64,000 nt of DNA, taken from Granulosicoccus antarcticus IMCC3135 (lineage in GTDB: Bacteria; Pseudomonadota; Gammaproteobacteria; Granulosicoccales; Granulosicoccaceae). How positions within the stretch are numbered: position 1 is the stretch's first letter; the number at the start of each line of letters is the position of its first letter. Below the pieces are notes generated by a model, which saw only the letters and a program-made list of their open reading frames with translations, had not been told where the DNA came from and searched no databases. A program made the translations under genes and the position numbers. Of the stretch, positions 9,893-18,978 are shown piece by piece. Location: contig NZ_CP018632.1 of NCBI RefSeq assembly GCF_002215215.1, positions 6,940,501-7,004,500 of the forward strand, in the 5' to 3' direction.

Positions 9893-10723
9893 CTACTGGA
9901 TAGAATAGCGGCGTTCGACTAACGATACACCAACGGACATTATCAAAGTCACCACCAGATAAACCGCGGCGATGGTGAACCATATTTCAAAACTCATGTA
10001 CGTATCGGATATTAAATTGCGACCAACAGTGGTCAGCTCGGCAACAGCAATGACACTGACAATGGCAGAGCTCTTGACCATGTTGACCATTTCACCCGTC
10101 ATGGGTGGCAACATGAATCGTACCGACTGAGGTAGTACGATATACCGATACGATTGGACCTTGCTCATGCCAATGGACGACGCCCCTTCCCATTGGCCTT
10201 TGGGAACCGCCTGAATACCTGCGCGGAATATCTCCGAGACAAGTGCTGCGTGATAGACACCCAGACATAGAATGCTGGCTTCGAAGCGATCCAGATCAAA
10301 GATGGGTCCCAACACATAATAGAATAGATACAGCAGGACCAATAATGGCGTATTACGAACAATTTCCAAAAAAACAAAGGCCACCGCAGTTCCTACCAAC
10401 AAGTCCGACAGTCGCAGAACGGCGACCAGCAATCCCAGACCAATGGCCAACACAAAAGCCAGCAGTGATAACTGCAGTGTCTTGACCAGACCAATTGCAA
10501 TTTCTCCCCACTGAAAACCATCATCAGTCATGGTCCAGAGGTACTTGGGAATACGATACCACTGCCAGTTGTAACCCATCGCCTTCGAGCCGTTGTAGGC
10601 CGAATACACAATGACTCCCATCACAACCAGATAGATCAGTATCGAGACGGGCGTTGATGAAAAAAATCGACCCAACAGAGGCGGCTTGGGGCTTACATAC
10701 TCTGTTGCAGGAGTGCCAGCCAT
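9893..10723 (-). CDS. Polar amino-acid ABC transporter permease (first permease)
   Basis: A HisM-type permease of about 276 residues with the EAA loop (EGASSIGMSKVQSYRYIVLPQS) and the usual helices. The start at 10723 is chosen because its ATG overlaps the TGA stop of the ATPase gene (TGATG), typical of translational coupling. A longer frame to 10759 exists but would overlap the ATPase by 37 bases. It should pair with the second permease (8049-8933) to form a heterodimeric channel. The paired permeases are similar in kind but not duplicates. Confidence 0.9.
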   Translation of the reverse strand: MAGTPATEYVSPKPPLLGRFFSSTPVSILIYLVVMGVIVYSAYNGSKAMGYNWQWYRIPKYLWTMTDDGFQWGEIAIGLVKTLQLSLLAFVLAIGLGLLVAVLRLSDLLVGTAVAFVFLEIVRNTPLLVLLYLFYYVLGPIFDLDRFEASILCLGVYHAALVSEIFRAGIQAVPKGQWEGASSIGMSKVQSYRYIVLPQSVRFMLPPMTGEMVNMVKSSAIVSVIAVAELTTVGRNLISDTYMSFEIWFTIAAVYLVVTLIMSVGVSLVERRYSIQ

Positions 10724-11466
10724 CAGTGTTCCAGTATCTGCTCCAGAAAGAGCCTGCACCGCTCCGTCTCCGGGTCGGTGAAGAATTTTTCCGGTGGCGC
10801 CGTTTCGATGATTTCACCGCCGTCCATGAAGATCATCGTATCGGCAACCTTTCTGGCAAATCCCATCTCATGCGTGACGCAGACCATGGTCATGCCGGTG
10901 TTAGCCAGACTCACCATGACATCCAGCACCTCGTTGATCATTTCAGGATCCAGCGCCGATGTCGGCTCATCAAAAAGCATAATGCGGCTTTCCATGCACA
11001 AAGATCTTGCAATGGCGACTCGCTGCTGCTGGCCACCGGATAACTGACTGGGGTACTTGTCCGCCTGCTCGGGAATATGCACCCGTTCAAGATAACGGTG
11101 TGCGGTCGCGTTAGCTTCTGTCCGAGATACCTTGCGCACCCGCATGGGCCCGATAGTGAGATTCTCCAGAACAGTCAGATGCGGAAACAGATTGAATTGC
11201 TGGAACACCATGCCCACTTCCTGGCGCAGCTTGCGAATCTGCTTCGAGCCTTCAAAAATCTCGATGCCATCCACGACAAGCTTGCCCGCACTGTGATGCT
11301 CCAGCGCATTGAAACACCGGATAAGCGTCGACTTGCCTGAACCCGAAGGGCCGCAGATGACCACTCGCTCACCCTGATGAACGGTCATGCTGATGTTTCT
11401 GAGAGCCTGAAAGGAGCCGTAAAATTTGTCCAACCCTTCAGCCTGGATAATAGGTGTGCCCTTCAT
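10723..11466 (-). CDS. Polar amino-acid ABC transporter ATP-binding protein
   Basis: A GlnQ-type ATPase of about 247 residues with all motifs: Walker [11 protein letters not shown]-loop [13 protein letters not shown], signature [15 protein letters not shown], Walker [15 protein letters not shown], and the switch histidine (VTHE). I start at the ATG 11466; an upstream in-frame ATG at 11520 would add 18 residues unlike the family. It is the first gene of the operon and energises uptake through the two permeases. The 188-bp region between it and the divergent dioxygenase gene should hold both promoters. Confidence 0.93.
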   Translation of the reverse strand: MKGTPIIQAEGLDKFYGSFQALRNISMTVHQGERVVICGPSGSGKSTLIRCFNALEHHSAGKLVVDGIEIFEGSKQIRKLRQEVGMVFQQFNLFPHLTVLENLTIGPMRVRKVSRTEANATAHRYLERVHIPEQADKYPSQLSGGQQQRVAIARSLCMESRIMLFDEPTSALDPEMINEVLDVMVSLANTGMTMVCVTHEMGFARKVADTMIFMDGGEIIETAPPEKFFTDPETERCRLFLEQILEH

Positions 11467-11654
11467 GAACGCATTTCTTGTTGGCTTGACCTCGTCGAAC
11501 CCAATCAATTCGACACACAAATGTTGATGTTAGCAGCTTAGCGGATTCACGCACGAGCAATGAAAGGCAAGGATCTTTGAACTGAGAGATATTGACTTTA
11601 AGGCAACTAATTGCTTATTGTGCAATATTACCCCACCTTCGCCGGCATCGACCC

Positions 11655-12635
11655 ATGAGCAACAACTCATCAAGCAACGCCATAAAACTCGCTCAGGAAC
11701 CAATACCGGTCATCGATATCTCCCCATTGCGTCGCGGTGAGGATCCGAGTGCTGTTGCGCACGCCCTGCATGCCGCCAGCCAGGGTTTAGGCTTCATCTA
11801 CGTCAAAGGTCATGGTATCGAACCATCCAGTATTGAAGCCGCTCGAGCTGCGGCCTATCAGTTCTTCCGAGCACCCGATGAGCAGAAGGCGATGGTCAAC
11901 GTCTCGGCTCAGCATCGTGGCTGGTTGCGGCCGGGCGGCGCAAAAATGCAGGACAATGCCGCCGTTGATTTGAAGGAAAGTTTCATCTGGGGCTATCAGG
12001 ATGCTAACGGCCATACAGAATCAGATCATGCTTTGCGCGGCCCCAATCAATGGCCCGATTCGGTACCGCAACTACAGAGCGCGGCGATGGACTATTTCAA
12101 TCAGGCACATCAAGTTGCCTACCAGCTGATGCGCGGATTCGCTTTGGGTTTGAACCTGCCGGAGGACTTCTTCCTGCGTAGTTGCGAACGCCCTATCAGT
12201 CGAGGCTCATTTGTCTATTACCCACCACAGGACGTGACTCAGTCGGAGCCGCAGTTTGGCGTCGGACCTCATACTGATTTTGGCGTGTTGACGGTACTCT
12301 GCCAGGACAATGTGGGCGGCTTGCAAGTACAGAACGTGAATGGCGACTGGATTGAGGCAACACCCATCAAGGACACACTGATCGTCAACGTCGGCGATCT
12401 ACTGTCCCGCTGGACCGATGGCGCTTACAAATCAACCCCCCATCGTGTCACCAATACATCCGGCCGTGAGCGACTCTCACTGGTGCTGGCTTTTGATCCG
12501 GACCCGGACACACTCATAGATGCAAGAGAGATATACGGTAAAGGCCACCAGCCTGCCGAAGAAGCCATCACCTGTGGAGACTATCTGCTCTGGCGATTTG
12601 CCAAAGCCTTCTCCTATCGCAACGCAACCCAGTGA
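11655..12635 (+). CDS. 2-oxoglutarate/Fe(II)-dependent dioxygenase (isopenicillin N synthase-like)
   Basis: About 326 residues. The N-terminal DIOX_N part (PVIDISPLR, GFIYVKGHGI) is followed by the jelly-roll with iron ligands HTD and a distal His in STPHRV, then the 2-oxoglutarate-binding Arg in RERLSL. The ATG at 11655 gives a family-like N-terminus; the frame is open upstream but that stretch is not conserved-looking. Family members hydroxylate or oxidise small molecules; the substrate is unknown. It is the first gene of a plus-strand operon with the XRE-cupin, CMD-like and NicX-like genes, facing the amino-acid ABC transporter. Probably it performs an early oxidation of the imported compound (inference). 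Confidence 0.88.
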   Translation: MSNNSSSNAIKLAQEPIPVIDISPLRRGEDPSAVAHALHAASQGLGFIYVKGHGIEPSSIEAARAAAYQFFRAPDEQKAMVNVSAQHRGWLRPGGAKMQDNAAVDLKESFIWGYQDANGHTESDHALRGPNQWPDSVPQLQSAAMDYFNQAHQVAYQLMRGFALGLNLPEDFFLRSCERPISRGSFVYYPPQDVTQSEPQFGVGPHTDFGVLTVLCQDNVGGLQVQNVNGDWIEATPIKDTLIVNVGDLLSRWTDGAYKSTPHRVTNTSGRERLSLVLAFDPDPDTLIDAREIYGKGHQPAEEAITCGDYLLWRFAKAFSYRNATQ

Positions 12636-12646
12636 GACGATGATTC

Positions 12647-13267
12647 GTGAGCGACGACAATCAATCGCAAATCAGGCAGTCCAGCTTGCCTGCCAGTGAA
12701 GATGTGGACTCGGCTATCGGTTCCGCCTTGCGCAGCCTGCGTGAAGCTCAATCGCTGACGGCTCGTCAGCTGGCAGAGCAATCGGGTATCTCGGCGGCCA
12801 TGATCAGCCGTATAGAAAATGCACAGGTGTCCCCTTCCATCGCGACCATGACCGCATTGACCAATGCACTGGATATACCGCTGGTCAGCCTGTTTCGCGA
12901 AACATCATCCGAGCGGGCAGACTTTACCCATGTCCGGCAAGGCGAAGGCATTGTGTCTACCCGACTGGTGGGAGACCATATACATCACTACGTCAATCTT
13001 GCTTTGCATCGACGACGTGACATGAATTTTGAAGCTCATCTGATCACGGTCACTCAACAGTCAGCTGCACCGCCTAGCTATGTCGAGCATGGTGTCATCT
13101 TCATGCATGTACTTAAAGGCTCTGCCCGCTATAACTACGGCAAACAACAGATGGTGCTCGAAGCAGGTGACAGCCTGAGTATCGATGCAGAACTATCCCA
13201 CGGTATAAATGAATTACTGACTGATGAATTCGTCTTCCTGTCAGTGCAAGCGGAGTGTCGACGATGA
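12647..13267 (+). CDS. XRE-family regulator with C-terminal cupin domain
   Basis: A 206-residue protein with an N-terminal helix-turn-helix (about residues 25-82: LRSLREAQSLTARQLAEQSG, then MISRIENAQVSPS) and a C-terminal cupin (about 125-200) able to bind a small effector. This is the PuuR/SutR-like arrangement, common in regulators of amine and amino-acid catabolism. The start is GTG at 12647, eleven bases after the dioxygenase stop; a nearby ATG at 12640 is out of frame. The next gene overlaps its stop by ATGA. It probably controls this operon and perhaps the divergent transporter. Confidence 0.9.
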   Translation: MSDDNQSQIRQSSLPASEDVDSAIGSALRSLREAQSLTARQLAEQSGISAAMISRIENAQVSPSIATMTALTNALDIPLVSLFRETSSERADFTHVRQGEGIVSTRLVGDHIHHYVNLALHRRRDMNFEAHLITVTQQSAAPPSYVEHGVIFMHVLKGSARYNYGKQQMVLEAGDSLSIDAELSHGINELLTDEFVFLSVQAECRR

Positions 13268-13836
13268 GTGCATGGATTGAAATGATCAGCGATAAAGATG
13301 CTGATGAAGAATTACTGGACACCCTGAAACTGGCGCGCACCCCGCATGGCACTGTTGATAACGTCATGCGAGTACATTCGCTACGACCGTCCACCATGCG
13401 CGGCCATGTAGCACTCTACCGGGCAGCCTTGCACGACACTGGAAATACACTGCCAACCTGGCTTCAGGAGACATTGTCATCCTACGTCTCCATTCTCAAC
13501 CACTGCCCCTATTCTCTAGCCAATCACTGGGCCAATGCCCGGCACCTGATTAACGATGATGCGCGTGCGGATGCGATTGAAAAAGCCCTGCATGCAGACA
13601 CGCCTGACACCGTCTTCGAAGGCGCTCAACTACAACTCATGCACTACGCACGAAAACTGACCTTGCACCCCGGAGACATGAACAAACAGGATGTCGAACA
13701 CTTGCAACAGGCAGGTGTCAGTGACGGGGAGATACTGGAAGCCAATCAGATCATCGGCTACTTCAACTACGTTAATCGATTATTGAACGGACTGGGTGTT
13801 ACCACCGATGGTGACACCGTTGGATACTACTCATGA
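13264..13836 (+). CDS. Carboxymuconolactone decarboxylase/AhpD-like (peroxidase-related) protein
   Basis: About 190 residues with the all-helical CMD/AhpD fold expected of the peroxidase-related subfamily. The usual CXXC redox pair is not complete: the site reads NHCPYSLANH, so the second cysteine is a serine. Peroxidase-type disulfide chemistry is therefore doubtful, although the His further on remains. The start is set at 13264, where ATG overlaps the upstream TGA; an upstream GTG (13255) is also possible. It overlaps the next gene by ATGA. Its place between a regulator and a ring-cleavage-like metalloenzyme suggests a catabolic accessory role (inference). Confidence 0.8.
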   Translation: MSAWIEMISDKDADEELLDTLKLARTPHGTVDNVMRVHSLRPSTMRGHVALYRAALHDTGNTLPTWLQETLSSYVSILNHCPYSLANHWANARHLINDDARADAIEKALHADTPDTVFEGAQLQLMHYARKLTLHPGDMNKQDVEHLQQAGVSDGEILEANQIIGYFNYVNRLLNGLGVTTDGDTVGYYS

Positions 13837-14954
13837 GCCCCACTGCTCCCGTGGAACAGTTCTCCGGTGCAATGACACTACTGCGTGAATGTGTGGGCGG
13901 AATGGCCGGCGAACGCCTGCTGATTGTCAGTGAACCTCAGGGCAGCGGTTTCTACGACGATGCGGCACCTCGCATCACCGCAGCTGCCGGACGTGCTCTG
14001 AACATGCGGGTTTATCAGACACAATCGGATTGCTTCCTGGCCAGCGCTGAAGATACCAGCACCCTGATGGAGACACTAAAAGGCTTTGATCACATCGTCT
14101 TCTTCTCACGCGTAGGCGATCAGATCCGGTTCTCTGATGACAGCGATATGCCCTCCTCCACCATGTGCTACACCCTTGATCTTGAATCACTGAACTCCCC
14201 TTTCGGTACAGCCTGCTACTTTGGCATGTGTGAGATCAAGAAAGTGATTGATGCCGCCTTCATCCAGGCTGAACATGTTCGTCTGAGCTGTCCGATGGGC
14301 ACCACCTATGAAGGACGCCCCGACTGGGGGCTGCAGGCAACACTGAACCCTGCCTTGAAAAATAACGAGGCCAAGGATGTCCGCATCAAGCGTTTCCCCA
14401 TGTTGATTTCACAACCGGTTCCCTCCAAAGGTCTTAGCGGCAAGATTGCACTCAGTCGCTTTCTGGTTGGCACCGGCTCGCAATATTACGAGCCCTATCA
14501 TCTGCCACTGAAATCAACCGTGTTCGCCCATGTTGCCAATAATCGCATCAGTCACTTTGAAGGCTCGCCGGAGGAGGTACTGCGAGTGGAGCAGCACTAT
14601 GAACATGTCAGTAGCAAATTTGATATCGACCCACTATTTGTGCACTCCTGGCATGCCGGCATACATCCGGGTTGTCACTTTCAACCACTAGCTGAGACCG
14701 ACATCATGCGCTGGTCAGGCTCCGCCTTCGGTAATCCCCGCATACTGCATTTTCATACCTGCGGTGATTATGCACCCGGCGAGATCTCGTGGAACATACT
14801 CGACCCGACCATCTGGATTGACGATGTGCCGGTGTGGGAGAACGGACAACTATTTCCTGAACGCCTGCCCAACAGCGCCGAGGCACTGGATTCCCACCCA
14901 CACCTGGTAGAACTGTACAAACACCCGTATCGTGAGGTTGGTCTGGTTGCCTGA
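13833..14954 (+). CDS. NicX/M29-aminopeptidase-like metalloenzyme
   Basis: A 373-residue protein of the group usually named leucyl aminopeptidase M29-like, which includes 2,5-dihydroxypyridine dioxygenase NicX. Likely metal-binding elements are HSWHAGIHPG (about residue 270) and HFHTCGDYAPGE (about 307-318), resembling the His/His/Asp triad of NicX. It is the last of four translationally coupled genes. Together with the dioxygenase and the amino-acid-type transporter this suggests cleavage of an N-containing ring or amide (inference). A true aminopeptidase role is the main alternative; sequence alone does not settle it. Confidence 0.65.
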   Translation: MSPTAPVEQFSGAMTLLRECVGGMAGERLLIVSEPQGSGFYDDAAPRITAAAGRALNMRVYQTQSDCFLASAEDTSTLMETLKGFDHIVFFSRVGDQIRFSDDSDMPSSTMCYTLDLESLNSPFGTACYFGMCEIKKVIDAAFIQAEHVRLSCPMGTTYEGRPDWGLQATLNPALKNNEAKDVRIKRFPMLISQPVPSKGLSGKIALSRFLVGTGSQYYEPYHLPLKSTVFAHVANNRISHFEGSPEEVLRVEQHYEHVSSKFDIDPLFVHSWHAGIHPGCHFQPLAETDIMRWSGSAFGNPRILHFHTCGDYAPGEISWNILDPTIWIDDVPVWENGQLFPERLPNSAEALDSHPHLVELYKHPYREVGLVA

Positions 14955-14993
14955 TGCTCGACATTCTCAGAAAAACCGGCAGTAACGATTAGT

Positions 14994-15434
14994 TCATTGC
15001 TGCCAGTTTTGATAGTTTTTCTGTATGTTGCTAACGCCAAAGGATACGATTTCCGCCAATACTGTCATATAGATATCTGACAATTTGTTGATATACAGAC
15101 AACTCTTGCCGATCTTGTATTTTCCGAGCCGCTGCAGATACTCATCCAGCTCCAGATACCCCGGCATGATGTAGATCGACAGATTGGCTTTACGCGGAGA
15201 AAAACCGGTAATCAGGCTATCACCGCTGCGACCACTATCGTAGACATAGTGATACCGACCATAGCCGACAATGTTACCGCCCCACATGACAGCTGGAAAA
15301 CCCGTTACGTCATGAAACCAGTCCAGCAATACTTCAGCATCAGAACGACGCTGCGAATGTTCAACACCGGCGATAAAATCCATCGGAAGAAGGTCTGTCG
15401 GTTGAGTCTTGTTATCACTGGTTTTAGCTGCCAT
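14994..15434 (-). CDS. DUF1801 domain protein
   Basis: About 146 residues with a DUF1801 (YdhG-like) fold pattern: the VMWGGNIVGYGRYHY segment, FSPRKANLSIYIMPG, and the LGKYKIGKSCLYINKLSDI stretch near the C-terminus. The ATG at 15434 has a GGAGG ribosome site six bases upstream. Family members are small cytoplasmic proteins of unclear function. It converges with the NicX-like gene and is not obviously part of either neighbouring operon. Confidence 0.85.
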   Translation of the reverse strand: MAAKTSDNKTQPTDLLPMDFIAGVEHSQRRSDAEVLLDWFHDVTGFPAVMWGGNIVGYGRYHYVYDSGRSGDSLITGFSPRKANLSIYIMPGYLELDEYLQRLGKYKIGKSCLYINKLSDIYMTVLAEIVSFGVSNIQKNYQNWQQ

Positions 15435-15517
15435 CGTCAACCCTCCTCCAGTTTATTTATCACTGTACACCAGATGTAAAATCACTCTGCTGGTGAATTT
15501 CGATAAATGAGAGTCCC

Positions 15518-16123
15518 TTACGACAGCGCCAGAATGGCAGCCGTGGACTGAACATCTGCGAATGTATCGCTCAATGAGGCTAGCGAAGCCTGATGCAAAG
15601 CAGCGTGTGGGACTGTCTGACCATTTTCGACTGTCAGGTCCCGAGTTGCACAGGCATCATCAGCAACAATGACATCATAGCCCAGAGGCACCGCATCACG
15701 GCTTGCACCAGCAACACAGGCGTGAGTCATCAAACCGCTGACAATTAGTGTCTTTATGCCTTTTGCCTTCAGCTGCGCGTCGATATCCGTCGTGGGAAAT
15801 ACACTGATTGAAGATTTACGTACAACCACATGATTGGTAGCGGGTTGAATATCGGGATGAAAAGCCACCGTCTGCCCATCCTCTGCAAAGATCGGCGCGC
15901 CCGCCGGGGTTACATGCTGTATATGAAACACGGGTATGCCCAAACCATCAGCCATATCGATCAACCGTTTTGCATTAGCAAGCGCCGTCTTGCCATTGGG
16001 AATAGGTAGCTTGCCAGTAAAATACTCGTTCTGAAAATCGATTACGAGCAATGCCGTGCTGTTGCGATCGATACTCTTGGCACTGGCAGCACCCAATAAA
16101 GCTCTGATGGTTGGATGAGTCAT
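15518..16123 (-). CDS. Isochorismatase-family cysteine hydrolase
   Basis: A 201-residue protein with the catalytic triad of the family: Asp in LLVIDFQNEY (about 29), Lys in VVRKSSIS (about 103), and Cys in GLMTHACVAG (about 136). It hydrolyses an amide or a related bond; the family includes nicotinamidase, N-carbamoylsarcosine amidase and maleamate amidase NicF. The start ATG at 16123 has an AGGGGA ribosome site. It diverges from a GlxA-type regulator 142 bp away, which probably controls it. Its proximity to the NicX-like gene allows a NicF-like role, but that is weak inference. Confidence 0.88.
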   Translation of the reverse strand: MTHPTIRALLGAASAKSIDRNSTALLVIDFQNEYFTGKLPIPNGKTALANAKRLIDMADGLGIPVFHIQHVTPAGAPIFAEDGQTVAFHPDIQPATNHVVVRKSSISVFPTTDIDAQLKAKGIKTLIVSGLMTHACVAGASRDAVPLGYDVIVADDACATRDLTVENGQTVPHAALHQASLASLSDTFADVQSTAAILALS

Positions 16124-16265
16124 CCTATGTCCCCTGTCTCGTGTTGAATGGTGAAAAAACGAGAGCTTGATGCCGTACGGCCCTCGTTGTGTGTCACTAC
16201 TCTATGGCTTATGCTTTGCCTGCAACAGCGTCCCAGAAGACAAGCTTCGATGAGATCGGGCCAAA

Positions 16266-17246
16266 ATGACATCCACCGGTGAACACCGTATCGCCATCGT
16301 CGCATTTGATGGCATCAGCCCCTTTCATCTAGCCGTTCCCTGCACCGTTTTTGGTGACGATCTGGCGCGACTTGATGTACCACGCTACGACCTTGTCGTA
16401 TGTGCTGAGAAGCTGGGAACCATCCCCACACAGTCGGTGTTTTCGATTGAAGTTTGTCATGATCTATCCGTGCTGGACACGGCTGACACCGTGATCATAC
16501 CGACCTGGTGTGATTCAGACATACGTCCATCAGATGCGCTGCTTGATGCTTTACGCGGTGCCCATGCCAGAGGTGCTCGCATGGTGGGCCTATGCCTTGG
16601 CGCGTTCGTTCTGGCAGAGGCTGGTTTGCTTGATGGCCGCACTGCCTCCACGCATTGGGTGTGGGCGGATGAATTTGCCCGTAAATACCCCAGGGTCAGT
16701 CTCGACGTTGACGTGCTCTATGTTGATGAAGGCGATATCCTGACCTCAGCCGGCACCGCTGCGGCTATTGACTGCTGCATTCATCTGGTTCGATGTGATC
16801 ACGGCGCCGAGGTGGCAAACCGTCTTGCTCGTCGTTTGGTGACAGCCCCGCACCGAAGCGGTGGGCAAGCTCAGTATATCGAGCAACCGCTTCCCAAGCC
16901 CATTGATAACGATCGAATTGCACGCGCTATTGTCTGGGCATCAGAGAACATTTCCACTTCGATCAGCCTGGATACGATGGCAGAGCATGCAGCCATGAGC
17001 CGTCGTAACTTCTCCCGACAATTCCGCAAGGCAACCGGCACGACGGTATCCCACTGGCTGCTGGCACAACGGCTGACACTGGCTCAGCGCCTGCTGGAGA
17101 CCAGCGATCAGACTATCGACAACATCGCCTGCGATTCAGGGTTCACATCGACCGTCAGTCTCAGGCAGCATTTTTCCAATACGTTCTCGATTTCACCCAG
17201 TGCCTATAGAAAGCAGTTCAAAAACCAGGAGCCAACCGGTTGTTAG
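16266..17246 (+). CDS. GlxA-family regulator (DJ-1/PfpI-like domain plus AraC-type HTH)
   Basis: A 326-residue protein. The N-terminal roughly 190 residues form a DJ-1/PfpI amidotransferase-like domain with the nucleophile elbow GLCLGAF (Cys about 108). The C-terminal roughly 100 residues form an AraC/XylS double HTH (MAEHAAMSRRNFSRQFRKA... and IACDSGFTSTVSLRQHF). Relatives activate nearby catabolic genes in response to a small amine or amide. The divergent isochorismatase-like gene is the likely target. The gene ends just before an imperfect hairpin at 17251-17288. Confidence 0.92.
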   Translation: MTSTGEHRIAIVAFDGISPFHLAVPCTVFGDDLARLDVPRYDLVVCAEKLGTIPTQSVFSIEVCHDLSVLDTADTVIIPTWCDSDIRPSDALLDALRGAHARGARMVGLCLGAFVLAEAGLLDGRTASTHWVWADEFARKYPRVSLDVDVLYVDEGDILTSAGTAAAIDCCIHLVRCDHGAEVANRLARRLVTAPHRSGGQAQYIEQPLPKPIDNDRIARAIVWASENISTSISLDTMAEHAAMSRRNFSRQFRKATGTTVSHWLLAQRLTLAQRLLETSDQTIDNIACDSGFTSTVSLRQHFSNTFSISPSAYRKQFKNQEPTGC

Positions 17247-17250
17247 CGAG

Positions 17251-17290
17251 TTAGGGCTCGTGAAATAATCAAGTTTCACGATCCCTAAGG
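17251..17290. terminator. Hairpin, possible terminator, sharing an 18-nt repeat with 38516-38533
   Basis: Arms at 17251-17265 and 17274-17288 pair over 15 bp with one mismatch around an 8-nt loop, five bases after the GlxA-type gene and before the end of the convergent cobB gene. No T-run follows, so it may act as a weak bidirectional terminator. The right arm (17273-17290) is the exact reverse complement of 38516-38533. Confidence 0.5.
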
Positions 17291-17328
17291 TAATACTCAC
17301 CTTGTTTTCCAATCGGCCCACCAGGGGC

Positions 17329-18027
17329 TCAATCCGCTGGATTCAGAATCGATTCGACCCAGTCAGGCACCGTCTTGCTGGCTGGGCCTTCCAGGCTTTG
17401 CTTGAACATATTCGAACGGGTAGGCTTCAAATTCAGTTCAAGTGTGTGGGCGCCACAGGTATTGGCAATCTCACCAAACCCCGCTGCTGGGTACACCTCA
17501 CCCGAGGTGCCAATGGCGGCAAAGATATCGGCTTCCATCAATGCCTGCTCTATTTCTTCCATGAACAAGGGCATCTCACCGAACCAGACTATATGAGGTC
17601 TGAGGGTGTTTTTGCTCTTGCAGTTCATGCAGACAGACTCGGTGGTGATGTCATGCGGCCAGGGCTGCACAGCGCCACAATCAGTACAACGTGCCTTGAT
17701 CAGCTCACCGTGCATATGGATGACCTCTGCCCCCGCGCGTTCGTGCAGATCATCGATGTTCTGCGTAACCAAGGTTACTGCCCCCTTGTGCAAGCGCTGC
17801 AGACGTGCCAGAGCCTCGTGAGCCACATTGGGCACCACTGAGACAAGGCCTGCGCGTCGCTGATTATAGAAATTTTGCACCAGAGCCGGATTGCGTTCAA
17901 AGGCTTCAGGTGTTGCCACATCCTCGACGCGATGCTTCGCCCACAGCCCGTCTTCATCACGAAACGTGGCTATACCGGATTCTGCAGAAATACCGGCACC
18001 GGTGAGAATGAAGATGGAAGGTGTCAT
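17329..18027 (-). CDS. cobB: NAD-dependent protein deacylase, sirtuin CobB type
   Basis: A 232-residue class III sirtuin: GAGISAESGIATFRD at the NAD site, TQNIDDLH, the catalytic His in HMHGE, and a zinc ribbon of two CXXC pairs (CTDC and CMNC). The FYNQRR segment carries the Y-X2-R pair that in CobB and SIRT5 reads acidic acyl groups, so desuccinylation or demalonylation as well as deacetylation is plausible. The ATG start matches the short bacterial form. It is a single gene, with a decayed kinase gene behind it on the same strand. Confidence 0.93.
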   Translation of the reverse strand: MTPSIFILTGAGISAESGIATFRDEDGLWAKHRVEDVATPEAFERNPALVQNFYNQRRAGLVSVVPNVAHEALARLQRLHKGAVTLVTQNIDDLHERAGAEVIHMHGELIKARCTDCGAVQPWPHDITTESVCMNCKSKNTLRPHIVWFGEMPLFMEEIEQALMEADIFAAIGTSGEVYPAAGFGEIANTCGAHTLELNLKPTRSNMFKQSLEGPASKTVPDWVESILNPAD

Positions 18028-18085
18028 AACTTGTTATCCAAAAGATTGCGTTCTGGTCGGATCAATTATACGGACCGGAGTGGGA

Positions 18086-18812
18086 CTACAAAACTGAATG
18101 TCGCTTCATCAGCTTGCCAATTCTTCCAAGCTGATGATCAATGAACTCATCGCTTGTCGCACGATGTCCAAAATCCCTGGCATTGCCCATGATCAGGGCC
18201 ATCCACCAGATATGACGAATGACCACAAAGGTATCAATCAAAGAAAAATCTTCGTCGCCAATTTCGCGCTCAGAACGATACCCGTCCAGAAATGATGACC
18301 AGAGCTCACTTTGATTATCATCTCCGAAAATACCCCATTTGAAAGTCGCCAGTTCAAACACGCGAAAGCCAAAACCACAACAGTCAAAATCAAAATGCGT
18401 CAGCAGGCCTTCGCTTTCATGTACGTTGCAGCCGTGACAGTCACCATGGCAGAAGCCGACATCAAGACTCTTTATCGCAATGCTGTTCACCGCCCGTCGA
18501 AGCTCGTCCGCCGTTTCCTCAAGAAACGTCAGATCGTCCTTTTTGTTGCGTAGAAAAGGCTTGATGATGTTCACTGATTCATCCAGAAGATATTCGACTT
18601 CAAGTCTGGAACGTACATGCTCAGTCTCAAACCCATCGGAAAGATGATGCAGCTCAGCAACGGACGCCCCGAACAGTCGCCCGTTTGTAAGTGTCGTTTA
18701 TTCCACGCTGCCAGAATTGACATGTCTGTGGATCTTCTATCAGATACTGTGGGACCAGCCTGGATAAAAGTTCACTTTCACAGGCTGTAGAATAACTAGC
18801 TCGAATTTCCAT
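18086..18812 (-). pseudogene. Decayed copy of the APH-fold kinase gene at 47222-48184
   Basis: The DNA closely matches the intact kinase gene at 47222-48184 but lacks about 244 bp, equivalent to 47814-48057. The join is at about 18686. The lost length is not a multiple of three, so the N-terminal frame (ATG at 18812) runs into a TGA at 18654-18656. The C-terminal part, with the HGDCHGCN and DFD motifs, remains open from 18574 to 18086 in another frame and could at most give a 162-residue piece without the N-lobe. The last residues also differ from the intact copy. It is divergent to a universal stress protein gene, as in the intact copy. Confidence 0.88.
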
Positions 18813-18978
18813 GCTCGCCGACCATCACGCATCGCTGACCGTATCTGATCAATCAAAGCCAATTGTTGCACAAAACTGATAGCGAACCAATTCAAGGCTT
18901 TTTTGTTCTATCTCAATAATCAATCATGGTATTCGCGTTAACTTGATTACTACGTGATGCAAATATGGGAAAGCTGAT

